This document shows positions 14,201-29,200 of a stretch of DNA of 64,000 bases, piece after piece (positions within the stretch are counted from its first letter, which is position 1; every line of letters starts with the position of its first letter). Below the pieces are notes generated by a model. The model saw only the letters and a program-made list of their open reading frames with translations. It did not search any database and was not told where the DNA came from. Source of the stretch: Stomorhina lunata (Eukaryota; Arthropoda; Insecta; Diptera; Rhiniidae); contig OW121744.1 of NCBI GenBank assembly GCA_933228675.1, positions 17,062,394 to 17,126,393 on the forward strand, in the 5' to 3' direction. A program made the translations under genes and the position numbers.

Positions 14201-17200
14201 AGTGAAAAATTTTCTATAGAAAAATTTTTATTTGAAAAATTTTCTATAGAAAAATTTTTATAGTGAAAAATTGTCTATCGAAAAATTTTTATAGTGAAAA
14301 ATTTTCTATAGAAAAATTTTTATAGTGAAAAATTTTCTATAGAAAAATTTTTATAGTGAAAAATTTTCTACAGAAAAATTTTTATAGTGAAAAATTTTCA
14401 ACAGAAAAATTTTTATAGTTAAAAATTTTCTATAGAAAAATTTTTATAGTGAAAAATTTTCTATAGAAAAAGTTTAAAAAGTTTTTCTACAGAAAAATTT
14501 TTATAGTTAAAAATTTTCTATAGAAAAATTTTTATAGTGAAAAATTTTCTATAGAAAAAGTTTAATAGTGAGTATAGTTTTCTATAGAAAAATTTTTATA
14601 GTAGAAAAATTTTCTATAGAAAAATTTTAATAGTGAAAAATTTTCTATAGAAAAATTTTTAAAGTGAAAAATTTTCTATAGAAAAATTTTGATAGTGAAA
14701 ATTTTTCTATAGAAATATTTTTTTAGTGAAAAATTTTGTATAGAAAAATTTTTATAGTGAAACATTTATTTAATTGTGAAACATTTCCTCTAGAAAAATT
14801 GTATAGTAAAAAATTTCCTATAGAAAAATTTTTATTTGAAAAATTTTCTATAGAAAAATTTTTATAGTGAAAAATTGTCTATCGAAAAATTTTTATAGTG
14901 AAAAATTTTCTATAGAAAAATTTTTATAGTGAAAAATTTTCTATAGAAAAATTTTTATAGTGAAAAATTTTCTATAGAAAAATTTTTATAGTGAAAAATT
15001 TTCTATAGAAAAATTTTTATAGTGAAAAATTTTCTATAGAAAAATTTTTATAGTGAAAAATTTTCTATAGAAAAATTTTTATAGTGAAAAATTTTCTATA
15101 GAAAAATTTTTATAGTGAAAAATTTTCTATAGAAAAATTTTTATAGTGAAATATTTTCTATAGAAAAATTTTTATAGTGAAAAATTTTCTATAAAAAATT
15201 TTTTATAGTGAAAGATTTTCTATAGAAAAATTTTTATAGCGAAAAATGTTCTTTAGAAAAATTTTTATAGTGAAAAATTTTCTATAAAAAATTTTTATAG
15301 TGAGAAATTTTATATAGACAAATTTTTATAGTGAAAAATTTTTTATAGAAAAATTTTTATAGTGAAAAATTTTCTATAGAAAAATCTTTATAGTGAAAAA
15401 TTTTCTGTAGAAAAATTTTTATAGTGAAAAATTTTTTATAGAAAAAATTTTATAGTGAAAAATTTTCTATAGAAACATTTTTATAGTGAAAAGTTTTCTA
15501 TAAAAAATTTTTTATAGTGAAAAATTTCCTATAAAAAATTTTTATAGTGAAAAATTTCCTATAAAAAATTTTTATAGTGAAAAATTTTCTATAGAAAAAT
15601 TTTTATAGTGAAAAATTTTCTATAGAAAAATTTTTATATTGCAAAATTTTTATATTAAAAAATTTTCTATAGAAAAATTTTCATAGTGAAAAATTTTTAT
15701 AGTGAAAAATTTTCTATAGAAAAATTTTAGAAAATTTTTTATATTGAAAAATTTTCTATAAAAAATAACAATTTTTATATTGAACAATTTCTTATAGAAA
15801 AATTTTGATATAGAAAAATATTGTATAGAAAAATTTTGATATAGACAAATTTTGTATAGAACATTTTTTATATTAAAAAATTTTGTACAAAAATTTTTTA
15901 TATTAAAAATTTTGTATATTAAAAAATTTATTGTAGAAAATTTTTATACTAAAAAATTTTCTATAGAAAATTTTTATATTGAAAAATTAAATCTGTTGTT
16001 TCTGTAGTATAAGACTCTGTATAAGACTTTTATAAATTTAATTTGATTTTTTGCAATTTTCTTTTCAGTTATTTGATATGAAAAAATTTCAATCAAATGT
16101 CAATCGCGAACTGCGACGAGCCTATCCCGATCGTCGACGTCTGGAAACACAATGTTTGTCAGCGGTAGCTTTTGTTAAATCGGAAAGTGACATATTAGAA
16201 TGTCCCATTTGGGTATTGATCGTAAATGTTGTAGCAATGGATATGCTCAAATCAAAATTGCCACCAGGTAAGTTTTTTGGAATTTTCGCTTTGTTACGAT
16301 TTCAAAATCAAACACTTTTTTTGAAATGTTAAACCTTCAAAGGAATTCTAATAGATTTTCTTTAGATTTGACTAACATTATAAATTGGTGTTATTGTTGT
16401 TATTGTTTTCAAATGTTAATGACAGCCTATGAGGCATGTAATTGTTGTTGTTTGTTGTGATTTGTGATAATGTTGTATTTGTTGTTCATTCGAATGTTAT
16501 GTGTTGCCATTGTGCTTAAGTGCACCAAGAGAACATTTTCTTGTTTGAAAAAAAAAATTAAAATCATGTAAAGTAGATTTTTTCTATTTTTTATTTTCAT
16601 TATTTTGAAATGAGTTTTTTTTCTTTAATTTTTTTTTTTGTGGAAAACAATGAAAAACAAGTACAAGGTTTTTAACATATTGTTAGTTTGTTTGTTTTAC
16701 AAAATATATATGAAGAAGATGATGCTATCAATTAGAAACAACAAATAAAGAAAATTTAAACATAAATTATTGTTGAAGATTTTTTATGCATTTCATTTGA
16801 AAATTAAAAAAAAATTGATTATTTTGTTAAATTGATTGGCTCGGAAATAAAGTTAAGGTCATGTGTCAGTCATTATTTGGAAACGGAATTGAAATTTCAA
16901 AAATTTTTCACATAAATTATTTATACAGAAAATGGTCAAGATCTTTTTATAAGAATTTGAAATCTTAGTTTAATTATTTGATGTTTTGGTATAAGATTTT
17001 GTCACTTTGTAAAAGATTTGAAGAATAAAAAATTAAGGTCTTAGTATAAGACTTTGAAGTCTTAGTATAAGACTTTCAACTCTCAGTATAAGACTATAAA
17101 GTCTTAGTATAAGACTTTGAAGTTTTAGGATAAATCTTCGAAGTCTAAGTATAAGACTTTGAAGTCTTAGTATAAGACTTTTAAGTCTCAGTAAAAGACT

Positions 17201-20200
17201 TACTATAAGACTTTAAGGTCTTAGTATAACAATTTAATTTCTTAGTATAAGACTTTAAGGTTTTAGTATAAGACTTTTAAGTCTTAGTTTAAGACTTTTA
17301 AGTCTTAGTTTAAGACTTTGAAGTATCAGTATAAGACTTTGAAGTCTTAGTATAAGACTTTGAATTATTAGTATAAGACTTTTAAGTCTTAGTATAAGAC
17401 TTTTAAGTCTTAGTATAAGACTTTTAAGTCTTAGTATAAGACTTTGAAGTCTTAGTATAAGACTTTGAAGTCTTCGTTTAAGACTGAAGTCTTAGTATAA
17501 GACTTTGAAGTCTTAGAATAAGACTCTGAAGTCTTAGTTTAATACTTTGAAGTCTTAGTATAAGACTTTGAAGTCTCAGTATTAGACTTTGGAGTCTTAC
17601 TATAAGACTTTAAGGTCTTAGTATAAGCTTTAATTTCTTAGTATAAGACTTTAAGGTTTTAGTATAAAACTTTTAAGTCTTAGTTTAAGACTTTTAAGTC
17701 TTAGTTTAAGACTTTTAAGTCTTAGTTTAAGACTTTTAAGTCTTAGTTTAAGACTTTGAAGTATCAGTATAAGACTTTGAAGTCTTAGTATAAGACTTTG
17801 AAGTCTTAGTATAAGACTTTGAAGTATTAGTATAAGACTTTGAAGTCTTAGTATAAGACTTTGAAGTCTTAGTATAAGACTTTGAAGTCTTAGTATAAAA
17901 CTTTGAAGTCTTAGTATAAGACTTTGAAATCTTAGTATAAGACTTTGAAGTCTTAGAATAAGACTTTGAAGTCTTAGAATAAGACTCTGAAGTCTTAGTT
18001 TAATACTTTGAAGTCTTAGTATAAGACTTTGGAGTCTCAGTATTAGACTTTGAAGTCTTACTATAAGACTTTAAGGTGTTAGTATAAGACTTTAATTTCT
18101 TAGTATAAGACTTTAAGGTCTTAGTATAAGACTTTTAAGTCTTAGTTTAAGACTTTGAAGTATCAGTATAAGACTTTGAAGTCTTAGTATAAGACATTGA
18201 AGTATTAGTATAAGACTTTGAAGTCTTAGTATAAGACTTTGAAGTCTTAGTATAAGACTTTGAAGTCTCAGTATTAGACTTTGGAGTCTTACTATAAGAC
18301 TTTAAGGTCTTAGTATAAGCTTTAATTTCTTAGTATAAGACTTTAAGGTTTTAGTATAAAACTTTTAAGTCTTAGTTTAAGACTTTTAAGTCTTAGTTTA
18401 AGACTTTGAAGTATCAGTATAAGACTTTGAAGTCTTAGTATAAGACTTTGAAGTCTTAGTATAAGACTTTGAAGTATTAGTATAAGACTTTGAAGTCTTA
18501 GTATCAGACTTTGAAGTCTTAGTATCAGACTTTGAAGTCTTAGTTTAAGACTTTGAAGTATTAGTAGAAGACTAAGTATATGACTTTGTAGACTGTATAA
18601 GACTTTGAAGTCTAAGTATAAGACTTTGAAGTCTTAGTATAAGACTTTGAAATCTTAGTATAAGACTTTGAAGTCTTGGTATAAGACTTTGAAGTCTTAC
18701 TAAAAGATTTTGAAGTCTTATATTAAAACTTTGCAGTCTTAGTATAAGACTTTGAAGAAATTTTTATATTAAAAATTTTTTTATATTAAAAATTTTTATA
18801 AAGAAAAATTTTTATATTAAAAATATATATCTAAAAAAAATTTTATTGAAAATTTTTCTATAGAAAAATTTTTAAATTTTTTATCTAGAAAAAAATTTTT
18901 TATTGAAAATTTTTCTATAGAAAAATTTTTGAATTGAAATATTTATCTAGAAAAAATTTTTTTATTGAAAATTTTTCTATAGAAACATTTTTATATTGAA
19001 AATTTTTCTATAGAAAAATTTTTGTGTTGAAAAATTTTCTACAGAAAATTTTTTATATTAGAAATTTTTCTAGAGAGAAATTTTTATATTGAAAATTTTT
19101 CTAGAGAGAAATTTTTATATTGAAAATTTTTCTAGAGAGAAATTTTTATATTGAAAATTTTTCTAGAGAAAAATTTTTATATTGAAAATTTTTCTAGAGA
19201 AAAATTTTTATATTGAAAATTTTTATATTGTATAAGACTTTGAAGAAATTTTTATATTAAAAAATTTTTTATATTCAAAATTTTAATATAGAAAAATTTT
19301 TATATTAAAAATAATATCTAGAAAAAAATGTATTGAAAATTTATCTACAGAAAAATTTTTAATTGAAAATATTTATCTAGAAAAAATTTTTTATTGAAAA
19401 TTTTTCTATAAAAAAATTTTTAAGTTGAAAATATTTATCTAGAAAAAATTTCTTTCTTGAAAATTTTTCTATAGAAAAATTTTTATATTGAAAATTTTGC
19501 TATAGAAAAATTTTTATATTGAAAATTTTTCTAAAGAAAAATTTTATATTGAAAATTTTTCTATAGAGAAATTTTTATATTAAAAATTTTCTGTAGAAAA
19601 ATGTTTATATTGAAAATTTTTTGACTTTATATTCATTAAAAAAAGTAGACTCAATTACAGTGTTAAATAATATAAAAAAAACGGTACTTCCCCTCGAGCT
19701 TACTCAAGACAAGAACCATTCGATTTTGAATAAGATGTTTAACGCCCATATCTAGGCAGTAATTGAGGCGATTTTAATAATTTTTTTTTATCGAAAATAA
19801 TATAGGGAAAATTTCGGGTAGTACATATTTTTCTTTTTTTAAATCCCTACACAAAATTTGAAATCTTCTTTATACTTTACTCTGTAAAGATTCAAAAAAA
19901 AATAATAACTTATAGCCACTTTTTTCTCTACCTTTTTGCAAAGCTTTCATTTTCAAATGTCATTTTATATTTGAACATGAATTGTAACATTTGGCTTTGA
20001 ATTAAAACCGCCAATTGTTGTGTCAATAATATCGAAAAAATCCAAAAAAAAGAACAAATTTAACAACAAAATTTTTGTTTTGAAGTAAAATGAAAAATGT
20101 TATACATAGAAATAGAAAATTTGCATTTTTGGCTGGAAAAAATGGAAAAAACCAAAAAAAAAAATATAATAGTAAAACTTAGATAGGCCGAACGCCATCA

Positions 20201-23200
20201 TATTTCCTTGAATAATTGAGAACAATAACTAGAAAATGTTTATGCGTACGAAAGAGTTGAAAAAGGAAAATGGTATCAAAACCTTTTGAAACGCACCAGA
20301 AAAATCTTAAACTTTTTTTTTTTGCAAAGCAACAAACAATACAAATTTCCAAACGAGTAATTGATTTATTTTTAAATTTTATTTCTTCATCATAATCTTT
20401 TTTTCCTTTTCTTTTGCAGTCCAACAACAGCGTCCCATTGTGGATATTAAAAATCGTCCTAGAATTCCCATACCAGATGAAGATCCCTATAGTGTGGCGG
20501 GTAATGGCAGTGGCGGCAGTTCGGGTAGCTCTGGTTTTGGTGCAAGTGCTATGAGTAGTATGATGTCTTTGCAACAGCAGCAACAACTTTTACAACAGCA
20601 ATCACAAACTATGACAAGTAATAATGGCAGCAGCAGCAACCAAACAAATATCAATGGTAGCGGCGGTAGCAGCAATACATTGCAACATTTGAATAATGGC
20701 ATGGCAGTGGCTGGCATGAATGGCAATGGCCATATTGCTGCCACCAGAGAACAATTGCTAATCCAACAGCAGCAACAATTGGCTCATAAACGCAGTGAGA
20801 AACCACCTAAATTGCCACCAAGAGATAATGTCTATGGACATGAGATACCCAAGGTATGTACGAAAATTGTATGAAAAAGGAATTTTAAGTCGAAAAATTT
20901 TTTTAAAAATTTTTAAATTGAAAATATTTATCTAGACAAAATTTTTTTAACGAAAAATTTTCTATAGAAAAATTTTTTTAACGAAAAATTTTCTATAGAA
21001 AAATTTTTTTAACGAAAAATTTTCTATAGAAAAATTTTTTTAACGAAAAATTTTCTATAGAAAATTTTTTCATAGAAAAATTTTCAATAGAAATATTTTT
21101 TTCTTTAAAAAAAATTTTCTATAGAAAAATTTTTTTAACGAAAAATTTTCTATAGAAATATTTTTTTCTTTAAAAAAAATTTTCTATAGAAAAATTTTTT
21201 TCTTTAAACAAAATTTTCTATAGAAAAATTTTTTTATCGAAAAATTTTCCAAATAAAAATTTTTTTAACGAAAAATTTTATATAAAAGCATTTTTTTAAC
21301 GAAAAATTTTCTGTAAAAAATTTTTTCACTATAAAATTTTTCTATAGAAATTTTTTAATGGAAGAATTTTTTTAATGAAAATTTTTTATAGAAAATTTTT
21401 TTAAACAAAAAAATTTTTTATAGAAAATTTTTTAAACGAAAAAATTTTTTAATACAAACTTTTCTATAGAAAAAGTTTTTTAACGAAAAATTTTCTATAG
21501 AAAATTTTTTTTCACGAAATATTTTCTATAGAAAAATTTTTTAATGAAAAAAAATTTTTTTTAACGAAAAATTTTCTATAGAAAATTTTATTTAACGAAA
21601 AATTTTCTATAGAACATTTTTTTTAACGAAAAATTTTCTATAGAAATTTTTTTTTAACGAAAAATTTTCTATAGAAAATTTTTTTTAACGAAAAATTTTC
21701 TATAGAAAATTTTTTTTAACGAAAAATTTTCTATAGAAAATTTTTTTTAACGAAAAATTTTCTATAGAAAATTTTTTTTAACGAAAAATTTTCTATAGAA
21801 AATTTTTTTTAACGAAAAATTTTCTATAGAAAATTTTTTTTAACGAAAAATTTTCTATAGAAAATTTTTTTTAACGAAAAATTTTCTATAGAAAATTTTT
21901 TTTAACGAAAAATTTTCTATAGAAAATTTTTTTTAACGAAAAATTTTCTATAGAAAATTTTTTTTAACGAAAAATTTTCTATAGAAAATTTTTTTTAACG
22001 AAAAATTTTCTATAGAAAATTTTTTTTAACGAAAAATTTTCTATAGAAAATTTTTTTTAACGAAAAATTTTCTATAGAAAATTTTTTTTAACGAAAAATT
22101 TTCTATAGAAAATTTTTTTTAACGAAAAATTTTCTATAGAAAATTTTTTTTAACGAAAAATTTTCTATAGAAAATTGGAAATATTTTTATAAGCAAATTT
22201 TTAAATCGAAAAATTTTCTATAGAAAAATTTTTCTATTGAAAAATTTTCTATAGAAAAAATTTTGTAAAAAAAAAATTCTATAAAAAAATTGTATATTAA
22301 AAACTTTGAAACATTTTCTATAAAAAATGTTTATATCTAAAAATTTTCTATAGAAAACTTTTATATAGAAACATTTTCTATATAAAAACTTTTCTATAGA
22401 AAATTTTTTTATAGAAAAGTTTTTATATTGAAAAATTTTTATATTGAACTTTTTTTTATAGAAAAATGTTTATATCGCAAATTTTTAAATCGAAAAATTT
22501 TCTATAAAAAAATTTTTATATTGAAAATTTCTCTATAGAAAAATTTTGCTATAAAAAATTTTCTATATAAAAATTTGTTATAAATTTTTTTATAGAAAAA
22601 TTTATCTATAAAAAATTTTCTATATAAAAATTTTTGTATCAAAAAATTTTAAAAATTTCCTATAAAAATTTTTATATCTAAAAACTTCATATTGAAACTT
22701 TTTTTATGGATAAGTTTTTATATAGAAAAATTTTATATCAAAAAAATTTCTATAGCAAAAGTTTGAAAAATGTGTATATCTAAAAATTTTATATAGAAAA
22801 ATGATCTTTAGAAATAAATTTGCATTGATAATTTTCTATAGAAAAGTTTTTATTTTGAAAATATTTATCAAAAAATTTTGTATAGAAAAATTTTTTGACA
22901 AATTATATCAAAAATCTTCAGAAACATTTTCTGTAGAAATATTTTTATATCGCAAAATTTTATATCGAAAAATTTTCTATATAAAAATTTTTTATCAAAA
23001 AATTTTTATATCAAAAAGTTTTAAAAATTTTCTATAAAAAATTTATAGTATATCTAAAAATTTTATATTGAAAAATTTTCTATAGAAAAATTTTTATATA
23101 GAAAAATTTTGTATATAAAAATTTTATATCAAACAGATTTTTATATCAAAAAATTCGAAAAATTTTTATATCTAAAAATTTTATATTGAAAAATTTTCTT

Positions 23201-26200
23201 TAGAAATATTTTGACATTGACAATTTTCTGTAGAAAATTTTTTATTTTGAAAAATTTTCTATAGAAAAATTTTATATCGAAAAATTTATGTATCAAAAAA
23301 TTTATGTATCAAAAAATTTTGTATAGAATTTTGTTTTTGACAAACTTTATCAAAAATCTTTAAAAGCTTATAACTTTTAAACTATGAGAGCAATCGGGAG
23401 ATAAATCTGTTTTCAAGATTTCTGATATTTCATTTAAGTTTTGTAATTTAAAATAATAAAATTTAAAATATTCTGAGACCATAATTCTTTCTGACTTGTA
23501 AAGACATCTTAAGCAACTTTGTTACCTATTGAAATTGTATTACAATATTATTACAACGACACATGTTTGTTTAACATTTTTTTTTTCTATTTTAAAATCT
23601 ATTCAATTTAATTTAAAATTTTACAGAACTCAAGAAATAATGAAACAATTGCAATTTCAAAGAAACAGATACATTATTTTGTACATATAGAAAAACTCTG
23701 GCAATAACAACATTCTTTGCATATTAATTACACGCGATTTAACCTGACCAAGTTATGATTTGATTTTGTTTTACGACTTAAGCCCCCACCACCGACATAC
23801 CAGCGGTAAACACCCCAATATAAGACATTATAAATAAAACAAATTATGGTATTTTTTTGTAATAAAATTTTATATATAAAATTCTTGTCATGTGTGTTAC
23901 TGAGCAAATTAGTGGCTAGTAACTTGTTTCAAGTCAATTTATAACAGCTTTTAGGCTTAAAGCTTTAAAGCAGGTTTATTTTAAAAGAAGTAAATGTTAG
24001 ATGGCGCTGTTAAAAATATGTGACCATTTGTGCTTATTTGCTTGAAAGCTTAATTTTATTGTATTAGAACTGGAGCGAAGCACAGTTTGCCGGGTTCCGC
24101 TAGTATTCCTTTAGTTTTAATTGCACAGTACCTCTATTCAGGTTTTATTTCTTGCTATATTGCTAAATATTATATTTAAAAAAAAAATTGCCAGCTTTAT
24201 TTTACCAAATTGCCAATGCACATTCATTGCTCAATGAAGCTTAAAGTTTTTTTTTATATAAAAAAAAATATTGTTACTTGATATTATTTTCTTGGCAATT
24301 CTTTTAGAGTCTTGGGTTTGAAACAAGTGTTTTTTGTGTAATTTTTTTTTCTTTAGTTATTGGCAAGAAAATTCCATTTGAAATTTGTATAGAATTCTCA
24401 ACAATGTTTAATGTTTGTTGCTTGGATTTTTGCCTTTTTTTTCTTAACCATCTGATAATTGAAAGTAATATTTAATAACATTAATAATAATGTTGTAATA
24501 CTTTTAAGTGTAAAAAATTCAATATTGCTTTAATTGTATCAAAATTTCAAGATCTTTATAACAATTCTTAGAAAAACTTCAACACGAAACAATTGAGATA
24601 AATCATTTGACCCATAAAATGCTACAGATTTCGTAAACTTGCCTTTTCTAGCAATCTGGCAAGATTATCACACAATCTGGCAACATTAACGGTTTTTAGT
24701 ACTTTTTGAAAATCCAAGGCATTTTTCTGAAATTGTGTTGCATACTTTTAGTATTTTTCGACTCCCACTTAGTATTTTGTTTCCATATGGGCAAATCCGA
24801 AAAAAAAATTTAACTAAGAACAAAATTCAAAACTGTCAAAAACACGTATTTGTCTTTATGAAAAAATTTACCTTAAGAATATAGTACCTGGTTGACCGAG
24901 CCTTGCTCGGAACTTTATGATAAGCATTTTGTGCAAATATTCAGTTAATTTCGAATTATTTTATTTATTTTTTCCGATCAACACATAGTTTGCATAGTTT
25001 TCAGATTAACTCATTTTGAAAAATTTTGGAAATTGGTCATACCAACAGAAACCTCTGTCGACTCATGCGCAACAACTTTGCTTAATATTATAGCCTGATC
25101 AAATGCACAGTTTACGATTTATTTCATTTTGAGTAATTTTCAGTGGCGCCACCTGTTGGACTTTGGTCATTCCCATTAATAAACCTTCGTCGGCTTATCC
25201 TCAACAACTTTGCTAAAGATTATAGCATGATTAAATGTACAGCTTACGATTAAATTGACTTTGAGTAATTTTCAGTAGCGCCACCTGTCGGAAATTATTC
25301 ACAACAACTAAAAAACCTTTGCCGGTATAAATTTTATACCCTTCACCACCATAGGTGTAAAGGGTATATTGGGTTTGTGCTGATGTTTGTAACTCATAGA
25401 AATATTGGTCTGAGACCTTTTGTATATCGATCGACTCAGAATCACTCCCTGAGTTGTTTTAACGATGTCCGGCTGGCTGGATATCCATGTAAGCTTGTTA
25501 TCAAAGTATAGGTCGTATTTTGGCCTAAGGACGATGCCTAGACTTTTTTGATAAAATCAGATTACTATTTCGGGTACCTCATATAGGGATGATTTCCTGG
25601 AATAGAGTTTTTGGCCATGTGTGTGTCTCTTAGACTTTTGAAAAACATGTTCAATTGTAGGTCCATATTTGACCTTAGTAGTAAAGCTTTTCTACAGCTT
25701 TTCTTACTTGTTTTTTCTTACTTATATCACATTTTTATACATAAAATAAAATTTTCTTGTCTTTTCCAGCCTGACTATGATGACATCGAAGTGGATACAC
25801 GTATTAAATTGTCACGTGGCAAATCGGATAAAGGCAAAGACAATAAAAAATATGGTAAGTTAACGCATTTTTTTCATTAATTTCAATTTGTAGAGTTGCT
25901 TTAGTCAGTCAATTAGCAAAGATGGCTGGTCCGATTTGGCTAATTTTTCTTTTTCAGTTACTGAGAACATGTAAAATAAAAATTAGCCAATTTGAGTTTT
26001 CAAAGAACCACGCCCACTTTTTTATTTCTTTAAAATCGGAAAATGGCTGAAACGATTTTGCTTACTTTTCTTACAAATGTTAATAGTAATTCAATTTGAG
26101 TATTCAGAGAATACAAAATTTACCACGCCCTATTTTCGCCTACTTTTAAGCCCACTATTTTAAATTTGTCTTAAATTGGAAAGTAGCTACACAGATTTGG

Positions 26201-29200
26201 ATAAGTTTTCTTCTGAATATTTATAGCAATGCAATTTATGTTTTTAGTGCAAGAAAAATTTGCCAATACCGGAAAATAGATACAAGAATTTTGCTCGAAA
26301 TAATAAAAGTCAAAAAATAACTTTTATTTCTGCTCGAAAAAAATAAAGTCAAAAAATAACTTTTATTCATGCTCGAAATAATAAAAGTCAAAAATAACTG
26401 TTATTTTTGCTCGACAAAATAAAAGTTAAAAAATAACTTTTATTTTTGCTTGAAAAAATAAAAGTCAAAAATAACTGTTATTTTTTATCTAAAAAATAAA
26501 AGTAAAAAAAAAAAAAACTTTTATTTCTGCTCGAAAAAATAAAAGTCAAAAAATAACTTTTATTTTCTGACTTTTAAGATAAAAGTTATAACAGTTACGG
26601 TCCCTGTGTAATTATCTTTATCAAAATTGTTACGCATGAGCCTATGATGGTCTCTAAACTGATGTGACCAGTTTCCGACAGGTGACGCAAAAATGACTCC
26701 AAGTGAGTTAAATCGTAAACTGTGCATTAATTCATGTTATGATCTTTGGCAGAGTTGTTGAGCATGAGCCGACGAAGGTTTTAAAGTTGGTATGACCAAT
26801 TTCCGATAGGTGGCGCCACCAAAAATTACTCCAAATGAGTTAAATCGTAAACTGTGCATTTGATCATGTTAAGATCTTTGTCAATGCGCAACAAGCATGA
26901 GTCGACGAAGGTTTTAAAGTTGGTATGAACAATTTCCGATAGATAGCGCCACTGAAATTAAGATGTGCTGGGTGAAAGCTCTGGGGCAGTAAATTTAAAA
27001 AATTCAGTATATGCAGTTGTTTCTCAGCAAAAATTTTACAGCGGGTGGAATGTAGTAAAAAGTGATATGAAGTCATAATTCATTTTTCTATTATTTTACT
27101 TGATACGTAGCGAAGCACGTACCAGACAGGTAGTATAATATAAAAAAGATATTGCACTCTAAACAGAAAATAAAAGTCAAAAATTTTAAATTTAATTGGA
27201 TAAAAGACAATGGAAAACACGTAAACGCACAAACATATATTTCATGAGCACGTGTGTGCGCCTTAGCTTTCTCCCATTGGAGAATAGTCTCCATTTGTTG
27301 TTTCCAAATTAGAGTAAAAGCGGTCTTTTTTAAGGGACTTTTCAAAACGACCATACTGCAAATCATTGTATGGAAGTGCAACATCTTTATATTATAAAGT
27401 CTTTGACAAAAAGGTCGAATGTCAAAAGTTTTTTTTTTAATACTTAGAAAAGTTTCGTGACTGACGAAATCCGTTAAGGTTGTCTGAAACATCGATGCAG
27501 GGTGTGAACTGATAATATAAATTTATCATGTTATGACATATTGTGAGATAGAGGCATCCTGTATACTATCTTTTTTATGGGACTTTTAAAAACGACCATA
27601 CGTAAAATCAATGTATCAAAGTGCAACATCTTTATATTATAGAGTCTTTGACAAAAAGGGTTAAATGTCAAAAATTTTTTTTAATACTTAGAAAAGTTTC
27701 GTGGCAGATGAATTCCGTTAAATTTGTCCAAAATCATTTGTTGAGCTACAAAACATCAATGCAAACGTGAACTGATAATACAAAATTATCATGTTATGGC
27801 ATATTGTGAGATAGAGGCATCCTGTATACTATCTTTTTTATGGGACTTTTAAAAACGACCATGCGGCAATTCAATGTATGGAAGTGCAACATCTTTATAT
27901 TATAGAGTCTTTGACAAAAAGGGTTAAATGTCAAAAGTTTTTTTTAATACTTAGAAAAGTTTTGTGACTGACGAATTCCGTTAAAGTTGTCCAAAATCAG
28001 TTGTTGTGAACTGATAATACAAAATTATCATGTTATGGCATATTGTGAGATAGAGGCATCCTGTATACTATCTTTTTTATGGGACTTTTCAAAACGACCA
28101 TAAGACAAATCAATGTATGGAACATCTTTATATTATAGAGTCTTTGACAAAATGGTCAAATATCAAAAGTTTTTTTTTAATACTTAGAAAAGTTCAGTGA
28201 CTGACGAATTCCGCTAAAGTTGTCCAAAATCAGTTGTTGTGAACTGATAATACAAAACGATCATGTTATGACATATTGTGAGATAGAGGCGTCCCTGTAC
28301 ATTAGAACCGCAATCGACCGTGTGGGTATGCCAAAACGAGCTAAATCCAAATCTTTTGAAATTCTGTTACTATAAGGAAATAATATAATAATAAAGAAAA
28401 ATTGAATAAATTTCAATAACCCCAATTTCAAGCGAAATTCAGATAATTAAGCGAAAATTATATAATCTCTAATGCCCTGCCTTCAACTTTATTTTATGAT
28501 TCATTAACGGACGACCAGACATTTAATATTTTTTTTTTTTTAATTTTTCAATTTGTTACCATGAAATCAATATATTCCAAAGTATTTTAAGATTTTAAAA
28601 GCAACATATTAAAAAAAAAAACTATGTCATCATTGTTCACTAGTCGTCATTTGAATTCAGTTACTATTTCAAAAGTTTAATAGCCAAAAAGCCTTTAACC
28701 GACTCTTAATGCAATCATGCAACAGCATGTTTTGGCATGTAGTTTTGCATGTTAATCAAACGTTTTCCTATACAAATCAAAACTTAAATAAATAAATTAA
28801 TATAGAATGTTCATGTTTTTGAAACTTATTTCAATATTGATTTGTCTATTATTAAGACACCACCAAAACCAACGCCAATGCCATTCACTTCCAAAATGAC
28901 TCCAGCATACAATCACTCCCTCTCTGATCTGTGACGAGACTAAGAGCTATTGTATTACTCGTACAGATACCGACCGAGTATTACTTAACTCTAGTTACAA
29001 TGTAAAAGTACTCGCTTGTAAATAAAGAAACCATTCATATTTTTCAGTTTCGGTTTCAGTTTCATTTAGGTTTTGGCCTCTGTCTGGTTGAACTATTAAT
29101 GGTCAGAAAGGAGATATAAATTACATGATTTTGTTTATAAAGACACAAATTTACAAGTTTTTCTTTTTCTATTTAAGATTTTCCATAAAAAAAATACATG

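Noticed and set aside
20179..20744. Minus-strand frames of 135 and 85 codons
   Set aside because: Antisense of the Gly/Ser/Gln-rich MH2 exon at 20420-20853; low-complexity codons leave the opposite strand open.
27091..27492. 133-codon minus-strand frame
   Set aside because: Lies across the MITE-like repeat and its tandem fragment; repeats elsewhere do not preserve the frame.
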